Of a DNA stretch of 64,000 nt, positions 34,878 to 44,332 are shown in pieces. The notes below the pieces were generated by a model. It saw only the letters and a list, made by a program, of their open reading frames with translations. It ran no database searches and had not been told where the DNA came from. Where the stretch lies: contig NZ_BPRC01000006.1 of the NCBI RefSeq assembly GCF_022179725.1, forward strand, positions 124,001 to 188,000. The letters run 5' to 3'. The position numbers and the translations under genes were made by a program. How positions within the stretch are numbered: position 1 is the first letter of the stretch; each line of letters opens with the position of its first letter. Source of the DNA: Methylorubrum aminovorans (GTDB lineage Bacteria > Pseudomonadota > Alphaproteobacteria > Rhizobiales > Beijerinckiaceae).

Positions 34878-36920
34878 GTGATCGCCAATGCCGACGCGCT
34901 GCTGAAGCCGCTCACCATCAAGGGCCTCACCATCCGCAACCGAGTGATGTCCACGAGCCACGCTCCCGGCTACGGGCGGGACGGCAAGCCGCAGGAGCGC
35001 TACCAGCTCTACCACGCCGAGAAGGCCAAGGGCGGCATCGGGCTCACCATGTTCGGCGGCTCGTCCTCGGTGGCCGTCGACAGCCCCGCCGCGCCCTGGA
35101 ACCAGATCTCGGTCGCCGACGATTCGGTGATCCCGTTCTTCCAGCAGTTCTCGGACCGGGTGCACGCGCATGGCGGCAAGCTGATGATTCAGCTCACCCA
35201 TATGGGCCGGCGCACCAAGTGGGACACCGAGCACTGGCTCCCCACCGTCTCGCCCTCGCCCCGGCGCGAGCCCGCCTCCCGCACCATCCCGAAGGAGATG
35301 GAAGAGGAGGACATCGCCCGCATCGTCAAGAGCTTCGCCCAGGCCGCCCGGCGCTGCCGCGAGGGCGGCCTCGACGGCTGCGAGGTCTCGGCCGCCCACG
35401 GCCACCTGATCGATCAGTTCTGGTCGCCCTCCGTCAATCAGCGCACCGACAAGTACGGCGGCAGCCTGGAGAACCGGATGCGCTTCGGCATCGAGGTGCT
35501 GGAGGCGATGCGCGCGGAAGTCGGCGACGACTACGTCATCGGCATCCGCATGTCCGGCGACGAGATGATCGCCGACGGCCTCTCCCAGGAGGATTGCCTG
35601 ACGATCGCCGCCGAGTACGCCCGGCGCGGGCTCGTGGACTTCCTCAACATCCTCGGTGGCCAGGCGCGCGACCACATCGCCCACGCGATCTCGCTGCCGA
35701 ACATGTCCTTCCCGGTGGCGCCGTTCCTGTTCCTGCCGAGCGCGATCAAGCGCGAGGTTGACGTGCCGGTGTTCCACGCCCAGCGCGTCACCGATCTCGC
35801 CACCGCCGCCCGCGCGGTGGCCGAGGGCCATGTCGACATGGTGGCGATGACGCGCGCCCACATCGCCGATCCGCATCTCGTGAAGAAGCTGTCCGAGGGC
35901 CGCGCCGACGACATCCGGCAATGTGTGGGTGCGGGCTACTGCATCGACCGGATCTATGTCGGCGGCGACGCGCTCTGCATCCAGAACGCCGCCACCGGCC
36001 GCGAGGCGAGCATGCCGCACGAGATCCGCCGGGCGGACCTGCGCCGCCGCGTGGTGGTGATCGGCGCCGGTCCCGGCGGGCTCGAGGCGGCCCGCGTCTG
36101 CGCCGAGCGCGGCCATTCGGTGGTGCTGTTCGAGAAGAGCGGGCAGGCCGGGGGCCAGATCTCGATCGCCGCCAAGGCCGGCTGGCGCGAGGCGATGTCG
36201 GGAATCACCCGCTGGCTCGTCTCGCAGGTGACCAAGCTCGGCGTCGATCTGCGCCTCAACACCGAGGCGACCGAAGAGGCCGTGCTGGCGGAAAAGCCCG
36301 ACGTCGTCATCGTCGCCACCGGCGGCACGCCGTTCCGCGGCCACGCCAAGGGCGCCGAGCAATACGCGGTCACCACCACCGAGGTGCTGACCGGTGCGGT
36401 CGAGCCCACCGGCTCGGTCCTGCTCTACGACGAGATGGGCCAGCACAACGCCTCGTCGGTCGCCGAGCAGCTGGCCAAGCGCGGCTGCCTCGTCGAGATC
36501 GCCACGCACGACCGCATGGTCGCGGAGGAAGTCGGCACCACCAACCAGCCGATCCACCTGCGCGAACTCTACAAGCTCGGCGTGGTGATGAGCCCGAACA
36601 TGGAGCTGATCGAGATCTATCCGGAGGGCAACCGCTTCGTGGCGGCTTTGCGCAACACCATGACCGATGCCGAGGAGGAGCGCCTCGTCGACCGCATCGT
36701 CGTCGATCACGGCACGCTGCCGGTGGACCGGCTCTACCATGGCCTGAAGGAGGCCTCGGTCAACCGGGGCCAGACCGATCAGGACGCGGTCCTGCGCGGC
36801 GAGCCGCAGCCCTACGACCTGTCGCAGGGCTACGCGCTCTACCGCATCGGCGACGCGGTTTCGGGCCGCAACATCCACGCGGCGATCTACGACGCCCTGC
36901 GGCTGTGCAAGGACCTGTGA
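34878..36920 (+). CDS. dgcA: Dimethylglycine demethylase, flavin subunit
   Basis: A 680-residue enzyme of the trimethylamine dehydrogenase / dienoyl-CoA reductase group. It has an N-terminal FMN TIM barrel (SAAHGHLIDQFWSPSVNQR, YGGSLENR), an iron-sulfur segment, then an FAD/NAD-type domain starting VVVIGAGPGGLEAARV. It oxidises dimethylglycine to sarcosine and formaldehyde with DgcB and an electron-transfer flavoprotein. In the iron-sulfur segment, Cys349, Cys355 and Cys367 are present, but the fourth usual Cys is Ala352. The GTG start at 34878 has GGGAG just upstream and gives a family-like N-terminus. Confidence 0.92.
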   Translation: MIANADALLKPLTIKGLTIRNRVMSTSHAPGYGRDGKPQERYQLYHAEKAKGGIGLTMFGGSSSVAVDSPAAPWNQISVADDSVIPFFQQFSDRVHAHGGKLMIQLTHMGRRTKWDTEHWLPTVSPSPRREPASRTIPKEMEEEDIARIVKSFAQAARRCREGGLDGCEVSAAHGHLIDQFWSPSVNQRTDKYGGSLENRMRFGIEVLEAMRAEVGDDYVIGIRMSGDEMIADGLSQEDCLTIAAEYARRGLVDFLNILGGQARDHIAHAISLPNMSFPVAPFLFLPSAIKREVDVPVFHAQRVTDLATAARAVAEGHVDMVAMTRAHIADPHLVKKLSEGRADDIRQCVGAGYCIDRIYVGGDALCIQNAATGREASMPHEIRRADLRRRVVVIGAGPGGLEAARVCAERGHSVVLFEKSGQAGGQISIAAKAGWREAMSGITRWLVSQVTKLGVDLRLNTEATEEAVLAEKPDVVIVATGGTPFRGHAKGAEQYAVTTTEVLTGAVEPTGSVLLYDEMGQHNASSVAEQLAKRGCLVEIATHDRMVAEEVGTTNQPIHLRELYKLGVVMSPNMELIEIYPEGNRFVAALRNTMTDAEEERLVDRIVVDHGTLPVDRLYHGLKEASVNRGQTDQDAVLRGEPQPYDLSQGYALYRIGDAVSGRNIHAAIYDALRLCKDL

Positions 36921-37028
36921 GGCGATCTTCCCCTCTCCCCGCGTGCGGGAGGGGGATGCCCGGTCTGCGAACGACTTGCTTCAAACCGAAGAAATCCAAG
37001 CTGTCGCCAAGCCCTTAGGCTCACCGTC

Positions 37029-38927
37029 ATGACCAGCGCCGCCCCCCTAACCCTGGTGTTTCCCGGCCTCGTCTGGTTGATGGCGGCGCTCGCCCTCGTC
37101 CAGGTCTCGCGCCGGGCCGCCCTCTGGCGCGTCGGCACGGCGGCGCCGGTGGCGTGGCTCGACGGGCTCGCCAAGCTGCCCCGGCGCTATCTCGTCGATG
37201 TCCACCACGTCGTGGCGCGCGACGCCTACGCCTCGCGCATGCACGCCGTCGTCGCCGGCGGCCTGCTCGCGTCCTCGATCCTGACCGCGCTGGCGATCCT
37301 GCCGCCGCTGGCCGACTTCCGGCCCTACTGGTTCCTCGTGGCGCTGGCCTTCGGAGTGACCGCGATCGGCTCGCTGCTCGTCGGCGCCCGGCGCTATCCG
37401 GCCAAGCAGAAGCGTCTCTCCGCCGGCCGCTTCCAGATCCTGCCGTTCCTGCTCCTCGCCTACGCCTTCGGCGGCACGATCACCGCGCTGGTGCTGGCCT
37501 TCGGCGCCGGCGGCGTGTTCGGTTCCGTTGCCCTCGCCCTCGCCGCAGCCGGCGGGCTCGGCCTCGCCTTCGAGGTGCGCCACGGGCCGATGCGCCACGC
37601 GGCGGCCGGCGCGCTCCACCTCGTCGCCCATCCCCGGCCCGGCCGGTTCGAGGGCCGCCCCGACACCGCGCTCCAGCCCCTCGACCTCGACGCGCCTCGG
37701 CTCGGCTCGGAGATGCCGGCCGACTTCACCTGGAATCGGCTCCTGTCCTACGATTCCTGCGTCAGCTGCGGGCGCTGCGAGACCGCCTGCCCGGCCTTCG
37801 CCGCCGGACAGCCGCTGAACCCGAAGAAGCTGATCCAGGATCTCGTCGCTGGCCTGTCGCCTGCCGAACCCGCCTATGCCAGCAACCCCTATCCCGGCGG
37901 CCGGGCGGGGCAAGGCGAGCGCGGGGCGCTGGCCCGGCTGATCGGGCCGGACGCGCGCATCCATCCCGACACCCTGTGGTCCTGCACCACCTGCCGCGCC
38001 TGCGTCGAGGAATGCCCGATGATGATCGAGCATGTCGATGCGGTGGTGTCCTTACGTCGGCATGAAACGCTGGAGCGGGGGGGGCTGCCCGAGAAGGCGG
38101 TCGTGCCGGTGACGGAACTGCGCCAGGCCGGCGATCCCGGCGGCCGGCCGCTGGCCTCGCGCACCGACTTCGCCGCCGGTGTCGAGCTGCCGCGCATCGC
38201 CGATCGGGGCGGGGCCGAGATCCTGCTCTGGCTCGGCGAGGGCGCCTACGACCTGCGCTACGGCCGCTCCTTGCGCGCCCTGGTGCGGCTCTTACGCGAG
38301 GCCGGCGTCGATTTCGCGGTGCTGGGGGCGGAGGAGCGCGACACCGGCGACCTCGCCCGGCGGCTCGGCGACGAGGCGACCTTCCAGGCGCTGGCGCGGG
38401 AGAACATCGCGACGTTGGCCCAATACCGCTTCTCGCGGATCGTCACCGCCGACCCGCACGCACTGCACGCGCTGCGTAACGAGTATCCGGCCTTCGGCGG
38501 GCGCTACACGGTCGTGCATCACACCGCCTTCCTGCTGGAACTGATCCGGGCCGGAAAGCTCAATCCCGGCCGTCTGCCGGACCTCTCGGTCACCTACCAC
38601 GACCCCTGCTACCTCGCCCGCTACAACGGGGAGACCGAGGCGCCCCGCGCCGTGCTCGACGCGATCGGCGTGGCCCGCAGCGAGATGGCCCGTTCGGGGC
38701 GCCGGGCGATGTGCTGCGGCGGCGGCGGCGGCGCGCCGGTGAGCGACGTGCCGGGCGAGCGGCGCATTCCCGACATCCGCATGGCCCAGGCCGCCGAGAC
38801 CGGTGCCGGCATCGTGGCGGTGGCCTGCCCCTCCTGCACGGCGATGCTGGAGGGCGTGACCGACCGCAAGGCGGAGATCCGCGACGTGGCCGAATTGCTG
38901 CTCCAGGCGGTGGAGGCGGGCCGATGA
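37029..38927 (+). CDS. dgcB: Dimethylglycine demethylase, membrane iron-sulfur subunit
   Basis: A 632-residue protein. About five N-terminal hydrophobic helices (residues 1-185) anchor it in the membrane. A cytoplasmic domain follows with two 4Fe-4S ferredoxin motifs (CVSCGRCETACP and CTTCRACVEECP) and two cysteine-rich CCG domains (YHDPCYLARY, MCCGGGGGAP, VACPSCTAML), as in heterodisulfide-reductase/glycolate-oxidase-type subunits. It likely passes electrons from DgcA and the flavoprotein pair to the quinone pool. Its stop overlaps the next start (ATGA). Confidence 0.92.
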   Translation: MTSAAPLTLVFPGLVWLMAALALVQVSRRAALWRVGTAAPVAWLDGLAKLPRRYLVDVHHVVARDAYASRMHAVVAGGLLASSILTALAILPPLADFRPYWFLVALAFGVTAIGSLLVGARRYPAKQKRLSAGRFQILPFLLLAYAFGGTITALVLAFGAGGVFGSVALALAAAGGLGLAFEVRHGPMRHAAAGALHLVAHPRPGRFEGRPDTALQPLDLDAPRLGSEMPADFTWNRLLSYDSCVSCGRCETACPAFAAGQPLNPKKLIQDLVAGLSPAEPAYASNPYPGGRAGQGERGALARLIGPDARIHPDTLWSCTTCRACVEECPMMIEHVDAVVSLRRHETLERGGLPEKAVVPVTELRQAGDPGGRPLASRTDFAAGVELPRIADRGGAEILLWLGEGAYDLRYGRSLRALVRLLREAGVDFAVLGAEERDTGDLARRLGDEATFQALARENIATLAQYRFSRIVTADPHALHALRNEYPAFGGRYTVVHHTAFLLELIRAGKLNPGRLPDLSVTYHDPCYLARYNGETEAPRAVLDAIGVARSEMARSGRRAMCCGGGGGAPVSDVPGERRIPDIRMAQAAETGAGIVAVACPSCTAMLEGVTDRKAEIRDVAELLLQAVEAGR

Positions 38928-40150
38928 GCCGCCTGCGCCGCGATCCGAGGGCCGAGCGGGCAGCCGGTTTCATCGCCGGTGACGGCCCTCGCCCGCTTTA
39001 TGACCGGACCCGGCGCGCAGCCGGTTCCGGCCGGCCCCGCCGCGATCCGCGGGCCGAGCGCGAGGCCCAGCGCATCGGCGGGGCTGCGCGGCTGCGCTAC
39101 GACCTCAGCCAGGTCGGCCGCCCGCGGGGCGAGGCCGTCACCGCCGCGCCCCGGTCCGCGCCCGTGGCGGAAGCGCCGAAGACGGTCATCGTCGAGACGC
39201 CCGCCTTCCTCGTCGCGGTGGTGCCGGATGCCCCCGGCGGCCGTCTATCGAGTCACGATCGGCAGGTGCTCGGCGCCGCGCGGGTGCTCGCTGGCCGCGA
39301 GGGCGCCGTCGCTGTCATCGTGGAGGCCGCGTGCGAGGGGCTCGGCGCGGCGGGCGCCGACCGGGTGCTCCGGCTCGACGGTGCGGAGGGCTACGATCCG
39401 GCGGCCCGCGCCGCCCGCATCGAGGCTGCGCTGGCAGGCGTGGGCGCGCGCCACGCCCTGTTCCCGGAATCGCTCGACGGCGGCGACCTCGCCCGCCGCG
39501 TCGCGGTGGGCCTCGGAGAGGCGCTGTTCACCAATGCCGAGGTGGTGGCCGCCAAGGGCCTCGTCCGCCCGGCCCGGGGCCGGCGGGTCGAGCAGAGCCT
39601 TGCCCCGCCCCGCCTCGCCACCGTGGCGCCGGATGCGGTCGCCGACTATGCCGGCCCGCCACGGGAGGCCCGCGCCCTGCCCTTCGAGGGAGCGCCGCCC
39701 GAACCTCACGGCAGCATCGTCTCGGCGACGCGCATCCCGGCCGATCCTGCGGCCGTGCCGCTGTCGCTCGCCGAATTCGTCGTCTCGGCCGGCAACGGCC
39801 TCACCGATCTCGACACCTTCCGCGAAGTGGTTGCGGCGCTCCACGCGACGCCGGGCGCGAGTCGCGTGCTGTGCGATGCCGGCTTGATGCCGCGCCACAC
39901 CCAGGTCGGCGCCTCGGGCACCGTGCTCGCCGCGACCTGCTACTTCGCGCTCGGCATCTCCGGGGCGCCGCAGCACCTCCAGGGCATCGCCGGCTGCGAG
40001 CACGTGGTGGCGGTCAACACCGATCTCCACGCGGCGATGATCGAGCGGGCGGGCCTTGCCGTGGTGCAGGATGCGCAGGCCGTCATGCCGGCCCTGCTGC
40101 GGCTGCTCGCCCAGGAAGCGGCCGGCGCGACGGCGGGGGAGCCGACATGA
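38924..40150 (+). CDS. etfA: Electron-transfer flavoprotein alpha subunit of the dimethylglycine system
   Basis: A 408-residue ETF-alpha-like protein. An arginine-rich N-terminal extension (1 to about 75) contains two copies of RRDPRAER. The FAD-binding C-terminal part has LMPRHTQVGASGTVL (the usual SGTV-type loop), GISGAPQHLQGIAGCEHVVAVN, and the terminal AGLAVVQDAQAVMPALL. It should carry electrons from DgcA toward DgcB or the chain. It is coupled to dgcB and to the beta subunit by ATGA overlaps on both sides, so it is dedicated to this pathway and is not the housekeeping ETF. Confidence 0.9.
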   Translation: MSRLRRDPRAERAAGFIAGDGPRPLYDRTRRAAGSGRPRRDPRAEREAQRIGGAARLRYDLSQVGRPRGEAVTAAPRSAPVAEAPKTVIVETPAFLVAVVPDAPGGRLSSHDRQVLGAARVLAGREGAVAVIVEAACEGLGAAGADRVLRLDGAEGYDPAARAARIEAALAGVGARHALFPESLDGGDLARRVAVGLGEALFTNAEVVAAKGLVRPARGRRVEQSLAPPRLATVAPDAVADYAGPPREARALPFEGAPPEPHGSIVSATRIPADPAAVPLSLAEFVVSAGNGLTDLDTFREVVAALHATPGASRVLCDAGLMPRHTQVGASGTVLAATCYFALGISGAPQHLQGIAGCEHVVAVNTDLHAAMIERAGLAVVQDAQAVMPALLRLLAQEAAGATAGEPT

Positions 40151-40947
40151 AGATCGCGGTCCTTCTCTCCGCCGGGCAGCATCCCGTCTCCGGCGCGCCC
40201 GTGCTGCCGCGGGTCGAGGCGCAGGCGATCCGAATCGCCGCCGGACTCGGCGATGTCGGCGGCGAGGTCGTCGGCCTCCATGCCGGGCCGGACACCAGGG
40301 CCGTCACCGAGGCCCTCGGTCAGGGCCTGCCCCGGATCGAGCACATCCCGGTCGCGGCCGGAGACGACCCCGTGCCGGCGCTCGCCGCGCGGCTCGCCGC
40401 CCTCGCCCCCGATCTCATCCTGGCCGGGCGCCGCAGCCAGGGCGGCGACGAGAGCGGCCTCGTGCCCTACGCCCTGGCCCGCGCCCTCTCGATGCCCCTG
40501 ATCTCCAACGTGGTCGCGGCGGCAGCCGAACCGGATGGCACCCTGCGGCTCGACCAGAGCCTCGGCCGTGGGGCCTTGCGCCGGGTCCTGATCCGCGGAT
40601 CGGCCGTCGTCACCTGTCATCCCGATGCCCCTGCCCCGCTGGCCTTCGCCTACGGCCGAGCCCGCCGCGGAAGCGTGGCGGCGCTGGCTGCGGCCCCCGT
40701 GGCGGGACGCGCGACCGTCGACACGGCGGTGGAGGAGCGCCCCTATCGTCGCCGGCCGAAGATCGTGAAGGGCGCGCCCGCGGGCGGCTCGGCGGCGGAG
40801 CGGCTGAAGGCGGCCACCGGTGAGAGCGGCGCGGCCTCGAGCAGCCAGCTCCTGATCCAGCCTGATCCCGAGGACGCCGCCCGCGCGATCCTGGCCTATC
40901 TGCGGCAGATCGGCGTGCTCGCCGCATCGGCCGAACCGAAGACCTGA
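40147..40947 (+). CDS. etfB: Electron-transfer flavoprotein beta subunit of the dimethylglycine system
   Basis: A 266-residue ETF-beta-like protein. It has the N-terminal strand MKIAVLLSAGQ, the AMP-binding-type segment LILAGRRSQGGDESGLVPYALA, and PRIEHIPVAAGD. The C-terminal quarter (YRRRPKIVKGAPAGGSAAER) is basic. It begins in an ATGA overlap with the alpha subunit. The adenosine-binding consensus of housekeeping ETF-beta is only partly kept, as is common in these dedicated pairs. Confidence 0.88.
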   Translation: MKIAVLLSAGQHPVSGAPVLPRVEAQAIRIAAGLGDVGGEVVGLHAGPDTRAVTEALGQGLPRIEHIPVAAGDDPVPALAARLAALAPDLILAGRRSQGGDESGLVPYALARALSMPLISNVVAAAAEPDGTLRLDQSLGRGALRRVLIRGSAVVTCHPDAPAPLAFAYGRARRGSVAALAAAPVAGRATVDTAVEERPYRRRPKIVKGAPAGGSAAERLKAATGESGAASSSQLLIQPDPEDAARAILAYLRQIGVLAASAEPKT

Positions 40948-40967
40948 GCAGAGCGGAACGACATCCC

Positions 40968-41477
40968 ATGCCCCTGAGCCCGGACGACCTGCTGACGCGG
41001 CTGCGCGAGCGCGGCATCGCCTACAAGCTCTACGAGCACGAAGCCGTCCTCACCGTCGAGGCGATGATGGCGGTCTGCGGCGATATCGCCGGCGCCCACA
41101 CCAAGAACCTGTTCCTGCGCGACGGGAAGAAGACCTACTTCCTCGTCACGCTCCAGCACGACGCCGCCGTCGATCTCAAGGCATTCCGCGCCGTGCTCGG
41201 CGCTCGCGGCGGCCTGTCCTTCGCGAGTCCCGACGCCTTGCGCGAGATCCTCGGAGTCGAGAGCGGGGCCGTCTCGCCGCTGGCGGCGCTCAACGCCGCG
41301 CCGGGCAGCGTGCGGGTGTTTCTTCAGGACAGCCTGCTGGACGAGACGCGGGTCAACATCCACCCGCTCGTCAGCACGCGCACCCTTTCCCTCGTTCCGG
41401 CCGACCTCGTGGAGGTGCTGAGGGCGGAAGGGCACGAGCCCACATCGATCACCCTGTCGGAGAGCGCGGCGGCCTGA
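40968..41477 (+). CDS. YbaK/ProX-type aminoacyl-tRNA deacylase
   Basis: A 169-residue free-standing editing domain related to the INS domain of prolyl-tRNA synthetase. It hydrolyses mischarged tRNA, usually alanyl- or cysteinyl-tRNA(Pro). The conserved Lys lies in GAHTKNLFLRD and the GxxxP-type loop near VNIHPLVSTRTLSL. It has a full-length, single-domain form (PrdX-like). It sits 20 bp after the flavoprotein beta gene on the same strand, so it may be read from that operon, although its function is unrelated. Confidence 0.87.
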   Translation: MPLSPDDLLTRLRERGIAYKLYEHEAVLTVEAMMAVCGDIAGAHTKNLFLRDGKKTYFLVTLQHDAAVDLKAFRAVLGARGGLSFASPDALREILGVESGAVSPLAALNAAPGSVRVFLQDSLLDETRVNIHPLVSTRTLSLVPADLVEVLRAEGHEPTSITLSESAAA

Positions 41478-41510
41478 GGGCCGCTGCCCGTATCGGCGGA
41501 GCTCTACGAC

Positions 41511-41553
41511 ATCGTCCCGAAAGGGGGCCGCCGGCTTTCGGCAAAGATGATGC
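41511..41553. repeat. Dispersed palindromic repeat (Rhizobiales-type)
   Basis: An imperfect inverted repeat, CATCGTCCCGAAAG pairing with CTTTCGGCAAAGATGATG around a GC-rich loop. A related copy lies at 50730-50776. This is the common intergenic hairpin of Methylobacterium/Bradyrhizobium-like genomes. It lies between two convergent genes. Confidence 0.7.
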
Positions 41554-41634
41554 TCTAAGGAAACCGAGGGCGGCCGCAGGGCGCACTCTCGGCCGGCTCC
41601 GTTCGTTCGCGGGCCCGCGGCGTCGAACCGGCGT

Positions 41635-41856
41635 TCAGGCCGTCTGGAGGGCGCTGGGGAAGGCAAGGGCCGCGAAGAGCGGCGCGACGCTCACGGCCTC
41701 CGGGCGGGCCGGCGCGGAGCCGGTCCGCAGCTCTGAAACCGCGCCACGGGTCAGGCCGATATCGTCGAGCGCCGCGTCGCTCAGGTTCATCAAGGCCTCC
41801 TCATTGGCCCTGGCGCGAAGATAGGCGCGGACACTCTCGGAAACTTTGCTGAACAT
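41635..41856 (-). CDS. DUF1127 small protein
   Basis: A 73-residue protein. The N-terminal 45 residues match the DUF1127 (YjiS-like) pattern, with an Arg/Ala-rich helix followed by LMNLSDAALDDIGLTRGAV. The C-terminal 25 residues are hydrophobic and unlike the usual basic tail. Alphaproteobacterial DUF1127 proteins have been linked to RNA turnover and to phosphate and carbon responses; nothing here shows which applies. The upstream region (41857-42139) contains its promoter and no other gene. Confidence 0.82.
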   Translation of the reverse strand: MFSKVSESVRAYLRARANEEALMNLSDAALDDIGLTRGAVSELRTGSAPARPEAVSVAPLFAALAFPSALQTA

Positions 41857-42139
41857 GGGATGGGCCTCGATCGCGCCGCCCTGATCAAGACGAGGGCGGC
41901 TCGCGCTTCGTCGGATATGGGCCTTTCTCAGTCGTCGGAGGAGCGCGGATGCTTGGGATCAGCTCTGCTTGATGCGCATGCATTGTGCAGAAAAGACCAT
42001 GTTTTAGCAGATTGCTTACCTATTATGCATGGAGGCCGCCCGCCGGGCCGTCGTCGCCCGTGATCTGCGGTGGACGGCCGGGCCACCGGAGCCACGCTTT
42101 CCGAGGCCGGCCCCCCTTTCGAACGATGCCCTGAACGCG

Positions 42140-42170
42140 AAAAACCCCTCTGCCGGAGCCGGCAGAGGGG
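42140..42170 (-). terminator. Rho-independent terminator after sdaA
   Basis: A stem CCCCTCTGCCGG / CCGGCAGAGGGG (12-base perfect arms, short loop) is followed on the minus strand by a five-T run. It lies about 70 bp beyond the sdaA stop codon and should end the sox-sdaA transcripts. The rest of 41857-42239 holds no gene. Confidence 0.85.
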
Positions 42171-42239
42171 ATGGGATCGGTCGAAGGCCGGAACGGATCG
42201 GCCGCGTCGCGAAACACCCGCTTCCGTCGCAGGGGTGCG

Positions 42240-43598
42240 TCAGCAGGCGGCGACGTTGACGGCCAGCCCGCCGAGCGAAGTTTCCTTGTACTTGGCCTGC
42301 ATGTCGTGGCCGGTCTGGCGCATGGTCTCGATTACCTCGTCGAGGCTAACCCGGTGCTGGCCGTCGCCGCGCAGCGACAGGGAGGCGGCCACCACCGCCT
42401 TGTTGGCACCGAAGGCGTTGCGCTCGATGCAGGGCACCTGCACGAGACCGGCGATCGGATCGCAGGTCATGCCAAGATGGTGCTCCATGGCGATCTCGGC
42501 GGCATTCTCGATCTGGAAGGCCGAGCCGCCGAGCGCCGCGGTGAGGCCTGCCGCCGCCATCGCCGCGGCCGAGCCGACCTCGCCCTGGCAGCCGACCTCC
42601 GCCCCCGAGATCGAGGCGCGGGCCTTGATCAGCCCGCCGATGGCGGCGGCGGTGAGCAGAAAGTCGCGTCCGCGCTCGTCGTTCCAGTCGGGACAGAAGT
42701 CGCGGGTGTAGCGCAGGACCGCCGGCACGATCCCGGCCGCGCCGTTGGTTGGCGCCGTCACGACGCGGCCGCCGGACGCGTTCTCCTCGTTGACGGCGAG
42801 CGCGTAGAGGCTGATCCAGTCCATGATTTCGTGGGCCGGGCGGCTGTTGGCGAGTTTGGTCGCCTCCAGCGACTCGTAGAGCCGCTTGGCGCGTCGCCGA
42901 ACCCGCAGGCCGCCGGGCAGTTCGCCGTCCATGCGCAGGCCGCGCTCGATGCAGGCGAACATCGCGTCGCGGACCGCGTCGAGGCCGGCATCGATGTCCG
43001 CGCGCGAGCGCAGGGTCAGTTCGTTGGCGAGCTGAATCTGGGGGATCGTCAGCCCGGTGCGCAGCGTCAGGTCGAGGAGTTCGCGCCCGCTGCCGAAGGC
43101 CAGCGGCGGCTCCTGCCCGGCCTCCCCGGCCGAGGCGGCCTCGGCTTCCGCGGCCGTGACGACGAAGCCGCCGCCGACCGAGTAGAAGATCTGGTCCTCG
43201 ACCGCGTCACCGGCGGCATCGTAGGCGCGGAAGCGCATGCCGTTGGTGTGCAGCGGCAGGATGTCCTTGAAGTTGAAGACGAGGTCGCGCTCGGTGTCGA
43301 AGTGGACGCCCGGAATGCCGAGATCGCCGGTGCGGCGCAGTTCGTCGGCGAGCGGAGCGGTCCGGTCGGGATCGATGGTGGCGGGCGCGTGGCCGAGCAG
43401 CCCGAGCAGGATCGCCACGTCGGTGCCGTGGCCGCGGCCGGTCCAGGCGAGCGAGCCGTAGATCTCGGCGCTGATGCGGGCGACGCCGCCGCGGGCGAGC
43501 ACGGTGTCGCGGAACCGGCGCGCGGCGACCATCGGCCCGACGGTGTGAGAACTCGACGGACCGATCCCGATCTTGAACAGATCGAAGGTGCTGATCAT
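42240..43598 (-). CDS. sdaA: L-serine ammonia-lyase (iron-sulfur, single chain)
   Basis: A 452-residue enzyme converting L-serine to pyruvate and ammonia with a 4Fe-4S cluster. The beta-type N-terminal domain starts [20 protein letters not shown]. The alpha-type catalytic domain has [39 protein letters not shown] and [20 protein letters not shown]. The chain ends with a Cys (VNVAAC) that caps the active site in the family. It lies 143 bp downstream of soxG on the same strand. Serine made from glycine and a one-carbon unit can thus reach pyruvate, completing betaine catabolism. Confidence 0.95.
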   Translation of the reverse strand: MISTFDLFKIGIGPSSSHTVGPMVAARRFRDTVLARGGVARISAEIYGSLAWTGRGHGTDVAILLGLLGHAPATIDPDRTAPLADELRRTGDLGIPGVHFDTERDLVFNFKDILPLHTNGMRFRAYDAAGDAVEDQIFYSVGGGFVVTAAEAEAASAGEAGQEPPLAFGSGRELLDLTLRTGLTIPQIQLANELTLRSRADIDAGLDAVRDAMFACIERGLRMDGELPGGLRVRRRAKRLYESLEATKLANSRPAHEIMDWISLYALAVNEENASGGRVVTAPTNGAAGIVPAVLRYTRDFCPDWNDERGRDFLLTAAAIGGLIKARASISGAEVGCQGEVGSAAAMAAAGLTAALGGSAFQIENAAEIAMEHHLGMTCDPIAGLVQVPCIERNAFGANKAVVAASLSLRGDGQHRVSLDEVIETMRQTGHDMQAKYKETSLGGLAVNVAAC

Positions 43599-43741
43599 CG
43601 GATCCGTTGCTCTCTAAAAAGGCGCCTCGCCCTCAGGCGGATGCACGTTTGGGGGAGGCACGCATCACAACAGGATGGCCGGGGCCGCGCGGGGGCATCG
43701 GCGACGAGATGGGCTCGCCGCCCACATGCATCAATCCCGCA

Positions 43742-44332
43742 TCAATGCGTGGCCGACCCTTCGACCCCGAACACGGCCTCATTGAGGAAGCCGTGGACGT
43801 AGGTCGAGAACGAGCGCCAGCACTCGACGCGGTAGAGCGGCGCGGCGGTTGCCCGGATCAGCACGATCTCGGCCTTGCCGAGCAGGGTGCGGGTGGCGCT
43901 GCCCGGCGGGAAGGCGGCCTCGGACAGGTCGATCGGGCAGCCGGCATTGAGCGCGACCGCCGCCTGCCGGCCCGATACGTCGATGCCGACATTGCGGTGC
44001 GAGACATCGACCAGCGAGTGGGGCAGCCCGGCCAGCGCCTCGTGGATGCGGCCCTGCAGCAGGTCGGCGTCGGCCTCCGGACCGCCGACGAGCCACTCGT
44101 CGGGCCCGAGGCGGGCGATCCAGACCTCGCCGTCGGTGCCGACCGTGTTGATCGGCGCGTCGAGCACGAGTCCGCCGACCTTCGGCGCGGCGCCGGCACC
44201 GAGCCGTGCCCGCAGGGAGAAGCGCGATTCGGCGCCCACGGGGCGGACCGACACGCCCGAACCCGAGGAGACGGGACGGGACACGGCGCCGAGCGGCAGG
44301 GCGCGGGCAGCGCGGTAGCGGGTCTCAAGCAT
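43742..44332 (-). CDS. soxG: Sarcosine oxidase gamma subunit
   Basis: A 196-residue subunit of heterotetrameric sarcosine oxidase. It has a GcvT/folate-barrel-like fold fragment with RLGPDEWLVGG, SHRNVGIDVSG and the C-terminal RSFSTYVHGFLNEA, all typical of SoxG. It overlaps the soxA stop region by 8 bases, so it is translated directly after the alpha subunit. It has a structural role in the complex and no cofactor site. Confidence 0.92.
   Translation of the reverse strand: MLETRYRAARALPLGAVSRPVSSGSGVSVRPVGAESRFSLRARLGAGAAPKVGGLVLDAPINTVGTDGEVWIARLGPDEWLVGGPEADADLLQGRIHEALAGLPHSLVDVSHRNVGIDVSGRQAAVALNAGCPIDLSEAAFPPGSATRTLLGKAEIVLIRATAAPLYRVECWRSFSTYVHGFLNEAVFGVEGSATH

Noticed and set aside
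32209-36878. Two very long minus-strand frames opposite gbcAB and dgcA
   Set aside because: Compositional shadows of real genes whose Rieske, ferredoxin and flavin motifs are on the plus strand.
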